Shown here piece after piece: positions 18,525 to 28,796 of a stretch of DNA of 64,000 nt. The DNA is from an uncultured Phocaeicola sp. Lineage in GTDB: Bacteria; Bacteroidota; Bacteroidia; Bacteroidales; Bacteroidaceae. How positions within the stretch are numbered: position 1 is the stretch's first letter; each line of letters opens with the position of its first letter. The notes beneath the pieces are model-generated. The model was not told where the DNA came from and did not search any database. It saw nothing but the letters and a program-made list of their open reading frames with translations. The position numbers and the translations under genes are program-made. The stretch is taken from the NCBI GenBank assembly GCA_944321015.1, contig CALUJS010000001.1, forward strand, positions 108,663 to 172,662, read 5' to 3'.

Positions 18525-19265
18525 TTACCGTTGTGTCCGGCCGAAGCAGGAGTGGAGTGTTTCCCATTGTTCGCTGAGGGCCGTCATGGAGGGGAAGAGC
18601 AGGTTGGCGCCTTCGTCGAGCAGGGCATGGTCGGGCAGGGGGCCGGTGTTGACGGCCACGGTGAAGATGCCTGCCGCCACTCCGGCCTGCACGCCCATCG
18701 GCGCGTTCTCCACCACGATGGCTTCGTCGGGCTGCAGGCCTCCTTTCTTCAGGGCCATCAGGTAAGGCTCGGGGTCTGGCTTGCCATGGCGCACGTCGTA
18801 GGCCGTCACCATCCGCTCCGGGGCAAAGGTATCGGGGAAGTTGCGGTTCAGGCGGTCGAGGAGCGAGGTCTGTCCCGAGCCGGTCACGAGCATGATGGTT
18901 ATTCCGTCGGCTTTCAGTTGCCGGATGAGTTCCCATGAGCCGGGCATACGTTCGGCTTGCGGATAGGAGTTGAATATTTCCGTCTTTGTCCGGTAGATTT
19001 CCTCGATTTCTTGCGGAGTGGCATCGTTGCCGCGCTCGCGGCGGCTGACGATGTTGATGGTGGCCGCTCCCGTGCGCCCTTCGTGCATGTAGGCTTCCTC
19101 GGGCGAAAGGTGCATCCCGTAGCGGAGCATGGCCTCGTGCCAGGCGCGGGCGTGGTTGGGCATGGAGTCGAAGAGGACACCGTCCATGTCGAAGAGGACG
19201 GCTTTCAGTCGTATGGCATGGCGGTCGTGCCGTGCCAGATACTTCTCGATAGCGTGTTTGTACAT
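18525..19265 (-). CDS. HAD-superfamily sugar-phosphate phosphatase / beta-phosphoglucomutase-like
   Basis: 246 residues from the start at 19265 (MYKHAIEKY); a start seven codons earlier would overlap the preceding gene. HAD motif I is FDMDGVLFDS (Asp26, Asp28), motif II LVTGSG, motif III Lys in HGKPDPEPYL, and motif IV in ENAPMGVQAGVAAG. The cap domain lies between motifs I and II, as in subfamily I phosphoglucomutase/phosphatase enzymes. It probably acts on a sugar phosphate or similar small phosphomonoester in the cytoplasm; exact substrate unknown. It begins 10 bp after the patatin gene on the same strand. Confidence 0.85.
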   Translation of the reverse strand: MYKHAIEKYLARHDRHAIRLKAVLFDMDGVLFDSMPNHARAWHEAMLRYGMHLSPEEAYMHEGRTGAATINIVSRRERGNDATPQEIEEIYRTKTEIFNSYPQAERMPGSWELIRQLKADGITIMLVTGSGQTSLLDRLNRNFPDTFAPERMVTAYDVRHGKPDPEPYLMALKKGGLQPDEAIVVENAPMGVQAGVAAGIFTVAVNTGPLPDHALLDEGANLLFPSMTALSEQWETLHSCFGRTQR

Positions 19266-19275
19266 TGTGTAGCGT

Positions 19276-21309
19276 TTAAAATTCATATCCCAGGCGGACG
19301 TATGTGCCTAGTTTGTGCGTGATGTTTGAGTAGTTGAACGTGATTTCTATCGGGCCCAGGAAGCTGTCGTAGCCATAGGTGAGGCCGCCGCCCCACATCA
19401 TGTGCCGGAACAGTTCCTTCCATTCGTCGTGCTGCACGCCGGTGTTGCCCGTGAGCGTCACGTAGTGGTTGGAGCCCATGCGTTGGCGGAAACGCATTCC
19501 GGCCGTGAAGAGCTTGGAGCCGGCCAGTTGCATGTAGTCGATGCCCACGAAGGGGAGTTGCTGGCTGACGTATCGGCCGGGCGTATTGCCGCCCACCATG
19601 TTGGTCATGGCAAAGCTGTACTCGTCGTTCAGGATGGCGCGTCCGCCAATCCACGGCAGTATGGTGAAGCGGTTCCTTATCTTGAATGCGCCCTCCCAGA
19701 ACGCGCTGATTACAGGCGAAATCTTGCCTGCGTATCTCACTCCGTTGTCGGTGTAGAGCTCGGCCATCAGGTTCCATTTGCAGCCTTTGGTGGGATAAGT
19801 GCGGCGGTCGTAGGTGTCGAATAGCATGCGTCCGTAGTAGACCACCAGATGCTGGTTGCGGAAGTCCAGGTCGCCGTCGTCGAAGCCGCTGGGGACCAGA
19901 ATGTTCTGGTAGTTGAAATATTCGTATCGGCCGCCGACGGAGCAGTGTATGCTGTTCCAGCTGCGCGAGATGTTTATCTGTGCCAGATGGTGTATGTAGG
20001 AATAGGTGCTGAATTTGTCCCCGTTGTTGTACAGGTCCATGTCGTTGTCGTCGAGCTGATAACTGAAAGTGACGTACCATTTGGGGTTGAACGGGTGTGC
20101 GGTATAGTCGAGCCGTCCGCCCATCTGCTGGCCCAGGCGCACGGTGAGCGAGGCCTGGTGGGTCTTTCTCTTGTTGAGGGTCACGTTGGTACCCAGAATG
20201 AGCGATGCCAGTGACTCGTTGTCGAAGTGCACGCCTACGCTGATTGTATTTTCGGGTATCTCTCCCGGATCGATTTCGGAGACGATCTCGATGTCGTTCA
20301 GGTCCTTGTATTGGCGTGTGGCAAAGGGGCCGTGCTTCTTGGGCACGTAGTTGGGGGCGATGCCTATCCGGCGTTTCAGCTCGATGAGGCTTTCCCAGTT
20401 GCGGCGGGCGGCCAGTTCGCCGCGTTCCATGAGGACCTGTATGGCCTGCGGGGTGAAGCTGGCCGAGGAGTATCCTTTCACGTTCACGTGGATGTGGACG
20501 TCGCTGTTCTGCACGTTCTCGTTGTATTTCGCTACTCCCATCAGGTCGATGATTTGCCCGGCGATGTCCGACAGCGTGTTCAGGTCTTCGGCCGACGATA
20601 GCCCTTCCTTCACGTCCACGCCGATAACGATGTCGGCGCCCATCTCCTTGGCCACGTCTACGGGGTAGTTGTTGCACATGCCGCCGTCCACCAGCACCAT
20701 GCCGTTCCACTTCACGGGCTGGAATACGCCGGGGATGGACATGCTGGCGCGCATGGCAAGGGCCAGCTTCCCGCTGTGGAACACATATTCCTTGCCATCG
20801 ACCAGATCTTCGGCCACGCAGGCGAAGGGGATGGGCAGGCGGTTGAAGTCGATGGAGTCGTGATAGCCCACGGTGAGTTCCGAGAACAGGCGGGCGATAT
20901 TCCGTCCGGCGATGACGCCCCCTTTCAGGGCGTCTTTGGGCTTGTTCTTGAAGGGGACGGTCAGGGTGTATTGTTCCGAGCGTTGTTTCTTGATGAGCAG
21001 TTCCTCGCCCCGGTTGACGGCATCGGAAAGGATGAATCCCCAGTCCTGTATGCTGACGAGGCTGTCCATCTGCTCCGGTGTGTAGCCGATGGCATAGAGG
21101 CCGCCGATAATGGAGCCCATGCTGGTGCCCACGATGTAGTCGATGGGAATGCCTGCCTCTTCGATGACCTTCAGCGCGCCGATGTGGGCCACGCCTTTGG
21201 CGCCTCCGCCGCTGAGCACCACGGCGACTTTCTTGCGTGTTCCGGGTTGGGCTTGGGTGGCGATTGCGGCTGTCAGCAGCAGCAGAATCAGGTAGCATAA
21301 TCTTCTCAT
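19276..21309 (-). CDS. patatin-like phospholipase with C-terminal outer-membrane barrel
   Basis: 677 residues. A signal peptide (about 1-20) is followed by a patatin domain with oxyanion loop GGGAKG (34-39), nucleophile elbow GTSMG (Ser63) and catalytic Asp in DGG (Asp208). The linker region (about 300-370) resembles a POTRA domain. The remainder is a beta-barrel of the Omp85/BamA type, ending in aromatic YVRLGYEF. This is the layout of type Vd (PlpD-like) secretion, in which the lipase is displayed or secreted through its own barrel; Bacteroidetes versions are common. The likely activity is phospholipid hydrolysis, with catalytic residues all visible. It is followed by the HAD gene at 10 bp or less. 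Confidence 0.88.
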   Translation of the reverse strand: MRRLCYLILLLLTAAIATQAQPGTRKKVAVVLSGGGAKGVAHIGALKVIEEAGIPIDYIVGTSMGSIIGGLYAIGYTPEQMDSLVSIQDWGFILSDAVNRGEELLIKKQRSEQYTLTVPFKNKPKDALKGGVIAGRNIARLFSELTVGYHDSIDFNRLPIPFACVAEDLVDGKEYVFHSGKLALAMRASMSIPGVFQPVKWNGMVLVDGGMCNNYPVDVAKEMGADIVIGVDVKEGLSSAEDLNTLSDIAGQIIDLMGVAKYNENVQNSDVHIHVNVKGYSSASFTPQAIQVLMERGELAARRNWESLIELKRRIGIAPNYVPKKHGPFATRQYKDLNDIEIVSEIDPGEIPENTISVGVHFDNESLASLILGTNVTLNKRKTHQASLTVRLGQQMGGRLDYTAHPFNPKWYVTFSYQLDDNDMDLYNNGDKFSTYSYIHHLAQINISRSWNSIHCSVGGRYEYFNYQNILVPSGFDDGDLDFRNQHLVVYYGRMLFDTYDRRTYPTKGCKWNLMAELYTDNGVRYAGKISPVISAFWEGAFKIRNRFTILPWIGGRAILNDEYSFAMTNMVGGNTPGRYVSQQLPFVGIDYMQLAGSKLFTAGMRFRQRMGSNHYVTLTGNTGVQHDEWKELFRHMMWGGGLTYGYDSFLGPIEITFNYSNITHKLGTYVRLGYEF

Positions 21310-21501
21310 AGGCAGGCGTATGTTAAATTCAGCTCCCGAAGGTACGAAATAAGTCGTTAATCCGACACAGAAAATGCGCGAATTAACGACTTATGGAGCA
21401 TTCTTTTGGGATTTAAAGCAAAACTCGGCTTACCCCCGCCTCTGTCGAGGCTCACTCTTGGCATTTTGGGGTGAGCGGGAGGGGGAAACCTGCCGTCCGG
21501 C

Positions 21502-22848
21502 TCAGAGGCGTGCGCGGATGGCTTTCGACTCCTCTTCGTAGCCCGGCTTGTTGAGCAGGGCAAACATGTTCCTCTTATAAGCCTCCACGCCCGGTTGGTT
21601 GAACGGGTTCACGCCGAGGATGTAGCCGCTGATGCCGCAGGCTTTCTCGAAGAAGTAGATGAGCTGCCCCAGGTAGAACTCGTTGAGTTCGGGGACGATG
21701 ACGCGCATGTTGGGCACGCCGCCGTCGACGTGGGCCAATTGAGTGCCCAGCTCGGCCATCTTGTTCACTTCGTCCACGCGTTTCCCGGCCAGGAAGTTCA
21801 GGCCGTCGAGGTTTTCCTCGTCGCGGGGAATTTCGAGGTGGCAAGCCGGTTTCTCGACGGAGATGACCGTCTCGAAGATGATGCGCTCGCCTTCCTGAAT
21901 CCATTGTCCCATCGAGTGCAGGTCGGTCGAGAAGTCGACGGCTGCGGGGAATATGCCTTTGTGGTCTTTGCCTTCCGACTCGCCATAGAGCTGTTTCCAC
22001 CATTCGCTGACGTAGTGGAGTTTCGGATGGTAGTTGACGAGGATTTCAATCTTCTTGCCGTTTTGTGCATAGAGGGCGTTGCGCACGGCTGCATACACGG
22101 CTGCGGGGTTTTTCCGGAATGGCACGTCGGAGGCTGTCAGCCGCTCCATTGAGGCCGCGCCTTCCACCAGCTTGTCGATGTCGTATCCGGCTGTGGCAAT
22201 GGGCAGCAGGCCCACGGGGGTGAGCACGGAGAAGCGTCCGCCGACGTTGTCGGGGATGATGAACGACTTGTAGCCTTCCTTGTCGGCCGTCACGCGGGCG
22301 GCGCCCTTCTTGGCGTCGGTGATGGCCACGATGACCTTGCGGGCCATGTCCTTGCCGCGTTGGCGTTCGCACTGTTCCTTCAAGAGGCGGAAGGCAAGGG
22401 CCGTCTCGGTCGTGGTGCCCGACTTGGAGATGTTGATGACTCCGAACTTCTTGTCCTTCAGATACTCGGTCAGTTCATACAGATAGTCTTCGCTGATGTT
22501 GTGTCCGGCATGTATCATGACCGGGCCGTCGGGGTTTGTCTTCAGCCATTGGAAGCTGTTCGACAGCGCTTCGTTCACGGCGCGTGCGCCGAGGTAGCTG
22601 CCTCCGATGCCGGCCACGATGACCACTTCGCAGTTTTCGCGAAGCACTTGTGCCGTAGCCTTCAAGTCGGCCAGGAGTTCCTTGCTCATGGTTGACGGCA
22701 GATGCAGCCATCCCAAGAAATCGTTACCAAGTCCTGTTCCTTCTTCGAGCGTCTTCATGGCGGCTTTCACCTGAGGCTCGTAAGCGGCAATACCTTCTTG
22801 CGATACGAATTTTGCCACTTTGTCGATGTTTAAGCTGATGTTTTTCAT
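21502..22848 (-). CDS. pgi: glucose-6-phosphate isomerase
   Basis: 448 residues, the length of bacterial short-form Pgi. It interconverts glucose-6-phosphate and fructose-6-phosphate in glycolysis. Signature features include [17 protein letters not shown] (sugar-phosphate binding), [15 protein letters not shown] (phosphate-binding SGTTTE loop) and [13 protein letters not shown] with the C-terminal catalytic Lys/His region. It begins 12 bp after gpsA on the same strand, and gpsA follows lysS by 13 bp. The lysS-gpsA-pgi order is conserved in Bacteroidales and is probably one transcript. Confidence 0.97.
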   Translation of the reverse strand: MKNISLNIDKVAKFVSQEGIAAYEPQVKAAMKTLEEGTGLGNDFLGWLHLPSTMSKELLADLKATAQVLRENCEVVIVAGIGGSYLGARAVNEALSNSFQWLKTNPDGPVMIHAGHNISEDYLYELTEYLKDKKFGVINISKSGTTTETALAFRLLKEQCERQRGKDMARKVIVAITDAKKGAARVTADKEGYKSFIIPDNVGGRFSVLTPVGLLPIATAGYDIDKLVEGAASMERLTASDVPFRKNPAAVYAAVRNALYAQNGKKIEILVNYHPKLHYVSEWWKQLYGESEGKDHKGIFPAAVDFSTDLHSMGQWIQEGERIIFETVISVEKPACHLEIPRDEENLDGLNFLAGKRVDEVNKMAELGTQLAHVDGGVPNMRVIVPELNEFYLGQLIYFFEKACGISGYILGVNPFNQPGVEAYKRNMFALLNKPGYEEESKAIRARL

Positions 22849-22860
22849 ACGATATGTGTT

Positions 22861-23862
22861 TTATCTAAACGAATCGGTTAAGAGTTTGATTTCGGTCATA
22901 GGCGAGATGCCTCTGTATAGTATGTTGTACACGGCGTCCAATATGGGCGTGTTTACGCAGAGCCGCCTGTTGATTTCCCTCATGCATTTCGTCCCGTAGT
23001 ATCCTTCGGCCACCATCGCCATTTCGAGCTGTGCGCTTTTCACGGAATATCCGCGCCCTATCATGGTGCCGAACACGCGGTTGCGGCTGAAATTGGAGTA
23101 TCCCGTCACAAGCAGGTCGCCCAGATAGACCGACCTGTCCACGTCGCGGGGGATGGGGTGCAGCACGGACAGGAAGCGGCCCATTTCCTTGATGGCGTTC
23201 GAGAGCAGCACGGCCTGAAAATTGTCGCCATATTTCAGACCGTTGCAGATGCCGGCGGCAATGGCGTAGACGTTCTTGAGCACCGAGGCATACTCTATGC
23301 CGTCCACATCCTCGCTGATGGTTGTCTTGATGTAGGCGTTGTCGAGCTTTTGGGCGAAGAGCCGGGCTTTTTCCCGGTCGCGACAGCCCACGGTGAGATA
23401 CGAGAGGCGTTCCAGGGCCACTTCTTCCGCGTGGCAGGGGCCGGACAGAACGGCAATGTTTTCCATCGGGATGTCCAGCATGCGGTTGAAGTAGGTCGAG
23501 ATAATCATGTTCTCATCGGGCACGATGCCCTTGATGGCTGTCACGATAAATTTGTGGCTGATGCCCGTCCTCAGCTTTTTCAGCTGTGCCTTCAGATAGG
23601 GCGAGGGCGTGGCAAAAATCAGGATGTCGGCATCGCGAACGGTCTTGTTGATGTCTGCCGAAAACTGTATGCGGCCCATGTCAAAGTGCACTCCGGTGAG
23701 GTAGGAAGGGTTGTGTCCCAGCCGTTTGAACTCTGCTATCTGTTCTTCCCGTCGGATGTACCAGTTGATTGAGTCCTCGTGTGTCAGCACAATCTTGGCG
23801 ATAGCCGTTGCCCAGCTACCGCTTCCGATTATTGCTATTTTGCCATTGGGAAATCGTGACAT
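22861..23862 (-). CDS. gpsA: glycerol-3-phosphate dehydrogenase [NAD(P)+]
   Basis: 333 residues. It reduces dihydroxyacetone phosphate to sn-glycerol-3-phosphate for phospholipid synthesis. The N-terminal dinucleotide-binding loop is IIGSGSWATAIAKI (GxGxWxxA). KFIVTAIKGI with the active-site Lys and the second-domain segment NVYAIAAGICNGLKYGDNFQ identify GpsA. Spacing to lysS (13 bp) and pgi (12 bp) indicates one operon. Confidence 0.96.
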   Translation of the reverse strand: MSRFPNGKIAIIGSGSWATAIAKIVLTHEDSINWYIRREEQIAEFKRLGHNPSYLTGVHFDMGRIQFSADINKTVRDADILIFATPSPYLKAQLKKLRTGISHKFIVTAIKGIVPDENMIISTYFNRMLDIPMENIAVLSGPCHAEEVALERLSYLTVGCRDREKARLFAQKLDNAYIKTTISEDVDGIEYASVLKNVYAIAAGICNGLKYGDNFQAVLLSNAIKEMGRFLSVLHPIPRDVDRSVYLGDLLVTGYSNFSRNRVFGTMIGRGYSVKSAQLEMAMVAEGYYGTKCMREINRRLCVNTPILDAVYNILYRGISPMTEIKLLTDSFR

Positions 23863-23875
23863 GCTTTGTTGCGTT

Positions 23876-25603
23876 TTATTCTATCTTGCCAATCCATCCG
23901 GCAACGGTGTCGACGCTTGGATTCGCAAGGTTGAGTTTGTATTTCTTGTTCACGCCGCAAATGTCCTGATGGAGTTTCTGCGGGTTGACGTCTTTCATGT
24001 CGCTCACCAGATTGTATCCGGCCTTTTGCACCAGCGGAACCCATTCTTCGGGCACTCCGATTTCAACATATTTGCTTGCGGGGTCTTTGGGAGCCTTTTT
24101 CTCCGGACGCATTTGCGGGAAGAACAGCACTTCCTGGATGAACGGTTTGCCAGTCATCAGCATGACGAGACGGTCGATGCCGATGCCGATGCCCGACGTG
24201 GGCGGCATGCCGTATTGCAGGGCCTTCAGGAAGTCCTGATCGATGAACATGGCTTCGTCGTCGCCCTTTTCGCTCAGGCGGAGCTGTTCCTTGAAGCGTT
24301 CTTCCTGGTCCAGCGGGTCGTTCAGCTCGCTGTATGCGTTGGCCAGCTCCTTGCCGTTGACCATCAGCTCGAAGCGTTCGGTCAGGCCCGGTTTGCTGCG
24401 GTGCATCTTGGTGAGGGGCGACATCTCCACGGGATAGTCGGTGATGAAGGTCGGCTGGATGAACGTGCCTTCGCAGAACTCGCCGAATATTTCGTCGATG
24501 AGCTTGCCCTTGCCCATGGTGTCGTCGATTTCCATGTTCAGCTTGTTGCAGATGTCGCGTATTTCGTCTTCCGTCTTGCCTTCCAGGTCATAGCCCGTCT
24601 TTTCCTTGATGGCTTCCAGGATGGGGAGGCGGCGGAACGGGGCTTTGAAGCTGATGGTCTTGCCGTCGATTACGGTTTCCGGACAGCCGTTGACGGCTGT
24701 GCAGATGCGTTCCAGCAGGCGTTCGGTGAAGCCCATCATCCAGTTGTAGTCCTTGTATTGCACATAGAGCTCCATGCAGGTGAATTCCGGGTTGTGGTTC
24801 TTGTCCATGCCCTCGTTGCGGAAGTTCTTACCAATTTCGTAGACTCCTTCAAAACCGCCCACGATGAGGCGTTTCAGATACAGCTCGGTGGCGATGCGCA
24901 GATAGAGGTCGATGTCCAACGCGTTGTGATGGGTGATGAACGGGCGTGCGCTGGCGCCTCCGGGGATGGCTTGCAACGTGGGTGTTTCCACCTCCGTATA
25001 TCCCGCCTCGTCCAGGATGGAGCGCATGGTGCTGATGATTTTGGCGCGTTTCAGGAAGATGTCCTTTACTTCCTCGTTCACCACCAGGTCGACGTAGCGT
25101 TGGCGGTAACGCAGCTCGGGGTCTTCAAATTTATCATAAGCCACTCCGTCCTTGTATTTCACGATGGGCAGGGGGCGCAGGCTCTTGGACAGGAGGGTCA
25201 GTTTTTGTGCATGTACGCTGATTTCGCCCATCTGGGTGCGGAATACGAAACCTTCGATGCCGATGAAATCTCCTAAGTCGAGCAGGCGTTTGAACACGGT
25301 GTTATAGAGTTCTTTGTTCTCGTCCGGACAGATGTCGTCGCGGGTGATGTACACTTGGATGCGGCCTTTGGAGTCTTGCAGCTCGATGAATGAGGCTTTG
25401 CCCATCACGCGGCGGCTCATCATGCGTCCGGCTATGGACACCCGGCGCGGCTCGGCGTTGTCGTCAAAGTTCTCCTTGATGTCGGCCGAGTGGGCGTTGA
25501 CTACGTATTCGGCTGCGGGATAGGGCTCGATGCCCATTGCTCTGAGTTCGTTCAGGCTGTTGCGCCTGTTGATTTCTTGTTCGCTTAGTTCTAGAATGTT
25601 CAT
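23876..25603 (-). CDS. lysS: lysyl-tRNA synthetase (class II)
   Basis: 575 residues. It charges tRNA-Lys. An OB-fold anticodon-binding domain (about 55-150; [20 protein letters not shown]) is followed by the class II catalytic core with motif 1 ([20 protein letters not shown]), motif 2 ([20 protein letters not shown]) and motif 3 ([15 protein letters not shown]). About 70 residues at the C-terminus extend past motif 3, a common Bacteroidetes extension. It is the first gene of the lysS-gpsA-pgi operon, with a TACTTTTG -7 box 31 bp upstream of the start. Confidence 0.97.
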   Translation of the reverse strand: MNILELSEQEINRRNSLNELRAMGIEPYPAAEYVVNAHSADIKENFDDNAEPRRVSIAGRMMSRRVMGKASFIELQDSKGRIQVYITRDDICPDENKELYNTVFKRLLDLGDFIGIEGFVFRTQMGEISVHAQKLTLLSKSLRPLPIVKYKDGVAYDKFEDPELRYRQRYVDLVVNEEVKDIFLKRAKIISTMRSILDEAGYTEVETPTLQAIPGGASARPFITHHNALDIDLYLRIATELYLKRLIVGGFEGVYEIGKNFRNEGMDKNHNPEFTCMELYVQYKDYNWMMGFTERLLERICTAVNGCPETVIDGKTISFKAPFRRLPILEAIKEKTGYDLEGKTEDEIRDICNKLNMEIDDTMGKGKLIDEIFGEFCEGTFIQPTFITDYPVEMSPLTKMHRSKPGLTERFELMVNGKELANAYSELNDPLDQEERFKEQLRLSEKGDDEAMFIDQDFLKALQYGMPPTSGIGIGIDRLVMLMTGKPFIQEVLFFPQMRPEKKAPKDPASKYVEIGVPEEWVPLVQKAGYNLVSDMKDVNPQKLHQDICGVNKKYKLNLANPSVDTVAGWIGKIE

Positions 25604-25633
25604 CTTTCTTGTTCGTCAATATACTGTTTGGGG

Positions 25634-25641
25634 CAAAAGTA
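25634..25641 (-). promoter_or_regulatory. -7 promoter box for lysS-gpsA-pgi
   Basis: TACTTTTG on the minus strand matches TAnnTTTG, with a weak TTCG 19 bp upstream in the -33 position. It overlaps the foot of the upstream terminator hairpin. Confidence 0.6.
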
Positions 25642-25665
25642 CGAATTAATTTCGCATGAGCGAAG

Positions 25666-25702
25666 AAAAAAGCATCGAAAACAGGACGTTGACGATGCTT
25701 TT
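25666..25702 (-). terminator. terminator of the aroC-dipeptidase transcript
   Basis: Stem GCATCG/CGATGC extended by A:T pairs (AAAAGCATCG with CGATGCTTTT), followed on the minus strand by six T. It lies downstream of the dipeptidase gene and just upstream of the lysS promoter. Confidence 0.75.
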
Positions 25703-25868
25703 CCAACACAAAAACTAAACTAGACTTAACTAAACTATTCAAATTCGAGAGTTTCACAACTCCCTCTTCTTTTCTTGTCTATGTTGCAAATATAGAGATT
25801 GTTTTGACGAATACAAATGTTTTTCGCACTTTTTTAACTCTCTTCGGGCATTTATTTCCGGATTGAGC

Positions 25869-25956
25869 GCCCATATGCCGGCCCGCGAGCCGGAATATGG
25901 GCGCTCATGTCCGCAGATATGGACGCTTGCGGGCGTCCATATGGGGCCTCCGGAAG
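25869..25956. repeat. 22-bp intergenic repeat array 3
   Basis: ATAT cores at 25873, 25895, 25917 and 25939 are in exact 22-bp register, within the 371-bp gap between lysS and the dipeptidase stop. Units include GGGCGCTCATGTCC and GGACGCTTGCGGGC. The rest of the gap holds the terminator at 25666-25702 and the lysS promoter. Confidence 0.9.
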
Positions 25957-25974
25957 GGCGATTGCCTCGCATCC

Positions 25975-27345
25975 TTACCGGTCCTGGGGCCGGATGCCGA
26001 TTGTGTGAAATTCCACCACGGCCTCGATGCCTCGGCGGATGATGTCGAGCGGCATGTTCTCGTTGGGCGAATGGATGGCGTTGCTTTCCAGGCCGAAGCC
26101 CATCAGCACGGTCTTGATGCCCAATATCTGCTCGAAGTCGGAGATGATGGGGATGCTGCCTCCGCGGCGCACGGCGAGCGGCTGTCGCCCGAAGGCCTTG
26201 GCAAAGCCTTTCTCGGCGGCCTTGTAGGCCGGCAGGTCGATGGGGCACACGTAGCCCTCGCCGCCGTGCATGGGCGTGACCTTCACGCGGACGGAACGCG
26301 GGGCGATGGAGGTGATGTAGTCGGCAAAGAGGCGGGAGATTTCCTCGTGCTGCTGATGGGGCACGAGGCGGCACGACACTTTGGCGTGGGCCGTCGAGGG
26401 GAGCACCGTCTTCGAGCCTTCGCCCGTGTAGCCTCCCCAGATGCCGCAGATGTCGAACGACGGGCGGCAGCTGTTGCGCTCCAGCGTGGAGTAGCCCTTC
26501 TCGCCTTGCAGCTCGTCGACGCCGATGGCGGCCTTGTAGCGCGCTTCGTCGAAGGGGATTTGGGCTATCATGCGGCGTTCGGCCTCGGGGACCTCTTCCA
26601 CGCGGTCGTAGAAGTGGGGGACGGTGATGCGGCCGTCGGCATCGGTGACTTGGGCCAGCATCTTGCAGAGCACGTTGACGGGATTGGCCACCGCGCCGCC
26701 GAAGTGGCCCGAGTGCAGGTCGCGGTTCGGGCCGGTGACTTCTATCTCCCAGTAGGCCAGGCCGCGCAGGCCGGTGGTGAGCGAGGGCAGGTCGGCGCCC
26801 AGCATGCTGGTGTCCGACACGAGGATGACGTCGGCGCGCAGCAGCTCGCGGTGCTCCTTGAGGAAGGCGTTCAGGCTGGGCGAGCCTATCTCTTCCTCGC
26901 CCTCGAAGATGAACTTCACGTTGTGGCGCAGCCCGCCGTGGCGCACCATGTATTCAAAGGCTTTCACTTGGATGAACGACTGTCCCTTGTCGTCGTCGGC
27001 TCCGCGGGCATAGATGCGCCCGTCGCGGATTTCGGGCTCGAAGGGGTCGCTCTGCCACAGTTCGAGCGGCTCGGGCGGCATTACGTCGTAGTGGGCATAG
27101 ACGAGCACGGTGGGCGCGTCCGGCGCCACGCGTTTCTCGGCATAGACCAGCGGATTGCCCTTCGAGGGCATCACCACGGCTTCGTCGGCTCCGGCCTCGA
27201 GCAGGAGTTCCTTCCAGCGTTGGGCGCAGGCCGACATGTCGTCCTTGTGTTCAGGCTTGGCGCTGATGCTGGGGATGCGGATGAGGCTCGCCAGCTCGTC
27301 AACGAAGCGGGGTTCGTTTTCTTTGATGTATTCTCTTACGTCCAT
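25975..27345 (-). CDS. M20-family dipeptidase / metallopeptidase
   Basis: 456 residues, cytoplasmic (no signal peptide). Metal-binding motifs of the M20 family are present: YAHYDVMPPEP (His85, Asp87), GADDDKGQ (bridging Asp about 116-118) and FEGEEEIGS (catalytic Glu and metal Glu about 149-150), then HSGHFGGAVANP in the dimerisation region and a C-terminal His (NAIHSPNE). Such enzymes cleave dipeptides or short peptides with a zinc pair. It starts 18 bp after aroC on the same strand, so the two are probably co-transcribed. A role in using peptides brought in by the SusCD systems is plausible but not shown. Confidence 0.9.
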   Translation of the reverse strand: MDVREYIKENEPRFVDELASLIRIPSISAKPEHKDDMSACAQRWKELLLEAGADEAVVMPSKGNPLVYAEKRVAPDAPTVLVYAHYDVMPPEPLELWQSDPFEPEIRDGRIYARGADDDKGQSFIQVKAFEYMVRHGGLRHNVKFIFEGEEEIGSPSLNAFLKEHRELLRADVILVSDTSMLGADLPSLTTGLRGLAYWEIEVTGPNRDLHSGHFGGAVANPVNVLCKMLAQVTDADGRITVPHFYDRVEEVPEAERRMIAQIPFDEARYKAAIGVDELQGEKGYSTLERNSCRPSFDICGIWGGYTGEGSKTVLPSTAHAKVSCRLVPHQQHEEISRLFADYITSIAPRSVRVKVTPMHGGEGYVCPIDLPAYKAAEKGFAKAFGRQPLAVRRGGSIPIISDFEQILGIKTVLMGFGLESNAIHSPNENMPLDIIRRGIEAVVEFHTIGIRPQDR

Positions 27346-27363
27346 GTGTGGTATGGTTTAGAT

Positions 27364-28443
27364 TTATAAATGGGTCGCTTTGTCGAGCAGGTAATAGTCC
27401 AGCAGGGTCAGGGCCGCCATGGCTTCCACGATGGGGACGGCGCGCGGCAACACGCAGGGGTCGTGGCGTCCGCGGGCGGCGACGCGGGTCTCGCGTCCGT
27501 CGTCGTCCACCGTGGCCTGCTCCGTCAGCACGGTGGCCACGGGCTTGAAGGCCACGCGGAAGTAGATGTCCTGCCCGTTGCTGATGCCGCCCTGGATGCC
27601 GCCGGAGTGGTTCGTGCGGGTGGCGACGCGTCCGTCGTGCATGCAGAACGGGTCGTTCTGTCGCGAGCCGGTCAGCTCCATGCCGCCGAATCCCTCGCCG
27701 TATTCGAACCCCTTGGCGGCGTTGATGCCGAGCATGGCGGCTCCCAGCGCGGCGTGCAGCTTGCCGAACACGGGCTGACCGAGCCCCGGCGGACAGCCCG
27801 TGACGACGCAGGTGACGACGCCGCCCACGGTGTCGCCCTCGGCCTTCACGCGGGCTATCAGCTCCTCCATCTCGTGCGCCTTCTCGGGGTCGGGGCAGCG
27901 CACGGGGTTCTCCTCGACGAGGCTCAGGTCGTAGTCGGTGTAGGGCCGTTCAAGGCGGATGGTTCCCACCTGCGAGGTGTAGGCCGCGACCGATATGCCC
28001 GCCCGGCGGAGGGCCAGCTTGGCCAGGGCGCCGCCCACGCATCGGGCTATGGTTTCGCGTGCCGACGAGCGTCCGCCGCCGCGATGGTCGCGCAGGCCGT
28101 ACTTGGCGGTGTAGGTGTAGTCGGCGTGCGAGGGGCGGAACACGTGGCGCAGGTTGTCGTAGTCGGCCGAATGCTGGTTGGCGTTGCGCACCAGGAAGCC
28201 GATGGGGCAGCCCGTGGAGCGGCCCTCGAAGATGCCCGAGAGGAATTCCACCGTGTCCGGTTCGCGGCGGGCGGTGGTCAGGTGGCTCTGCCCCGGGCGG
28301 CGGCGGTTCAGCTCGGCCTGCACGAAGCCGGGGTCGATGTCGATTCCGGCCGGATAGCCGTCAATCACTCCGCCCACGCCCGGGCCGTGGGATTCGCCGA
28401 AGGTGGTCAGCCGCAAGAGGTTGCCGAAGGTGTTGTTGAACAT
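27364..28443 (-). CDS. aroC: chorismate synthase
   Basis: 359 residues from the ATG at 28443; longer in-frame extensions run through the promoter and repeat array and are rejected. It makes chorismate from 5-enolpyruvylshikimate-3-phosphate, the last step of the shikimate pathway, using reduced FMN. Family signatures are [22 protein letters not shown] at the N-terminus (split: GESHG then GGVIDG), [17 protein letters not shown] in the middle and [13 protein letters not shown] late. Promoter at 28482-28513. The M20 dipeptidase follows at 18 bp. Confidence 0.97.
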   Translation of the reverse strand: MFNNTFGNLLRLTTFGESHGPGVGGVIDGYPAGIDIDPGFVQAELNRRRPGQSHLTTARREPDTVEFLSGIFEGRSTGCPIGFLVRNANQHSADYDNLRHVFRPSHADYTYTAKYGLRDHRGGGRSSARETIARCVGGALAKLALRRAGISVAAYTSQVGTIRLERPYTDYDLSLVEENPVRCPDPEKAHEMEELIARVKAEGDTVGGVVTCVVTGCPPGLGQPVFGKLHAALGAAMLGINAAKGFEYGEGFGGMELTGSRQNDPFCMHDGRVATRTNHSGGIQGGISNGQDIYFRVAFKPVATVLTEQATVDDDGRETRVAARGRHDPCVLPRAVPIVEAMAALTLLDYYLLDKATHL

Positions 28444-28481
28444 GTCAGTGCGTTTTAGTGTGGTTTTGCGATTCTGCGTGC

Positions 28482-28513
28482 CAAATATAGCGGGAATCTG
28501 CAAGGCGCGCAAG
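28482..28513 (-). promoter_or_regulatory. promoter of aroC
   Basis: Minus strand: TATATTTG (28489-28482) as the -7 box and CTTG (28513-28510) as the -33 element, 20 bp apart. The leader would be about 32 nt. Confidence 0.65.
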
Positions 28514-28560
28514 CCGTCGGGCCGAAAATCGCGCGTCCGCCCCTCTTCTTCTGAAAACGG

Positions 28561-28698
28561 CGGTGCGGCGGGGGCTTCGGGTCCGGTGCGGTGAAGGGCT
28601 CGGGTTCGGTGCACCGAAGGCGGCCTGTTCAGTGCACCGAAGGCAGCGGGTTCAGTGCACTGAAGGCGACGGGTTCACCGCACCGGAGATTCGGCCTC
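28561..28698. repeat. six-unit 23-bp palindromic repeat array
   Basis: Six head-to-tail 23-bp units start at 28561, 28584, 28607, 28630, 28653 and 28676. The core of the fifth is the perfect palindrome TTCAGTGCACTGAA; other units carry GTGCACC, GTGCGG or CCGCACC in the same register. Between cores is a spacer close to AGGCGRCGGG. The array fills most of the 353-bp gap between aroC and the beta-barrel gene, upstream of the aroC promoter. It differs in sequence and period from the 22-bp arrays. Confidence 0.9.
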
Positions 28699-28796
28699 CG
28701 GGCCGGCGGGGAAAAGGGGGAGGGGGACGTGCCGGTTTCTTCCCCGACGCGTCCCCCTCCCGATGCCGGCCCGAGCCGCCTGTTGCGGTCCGGTTG

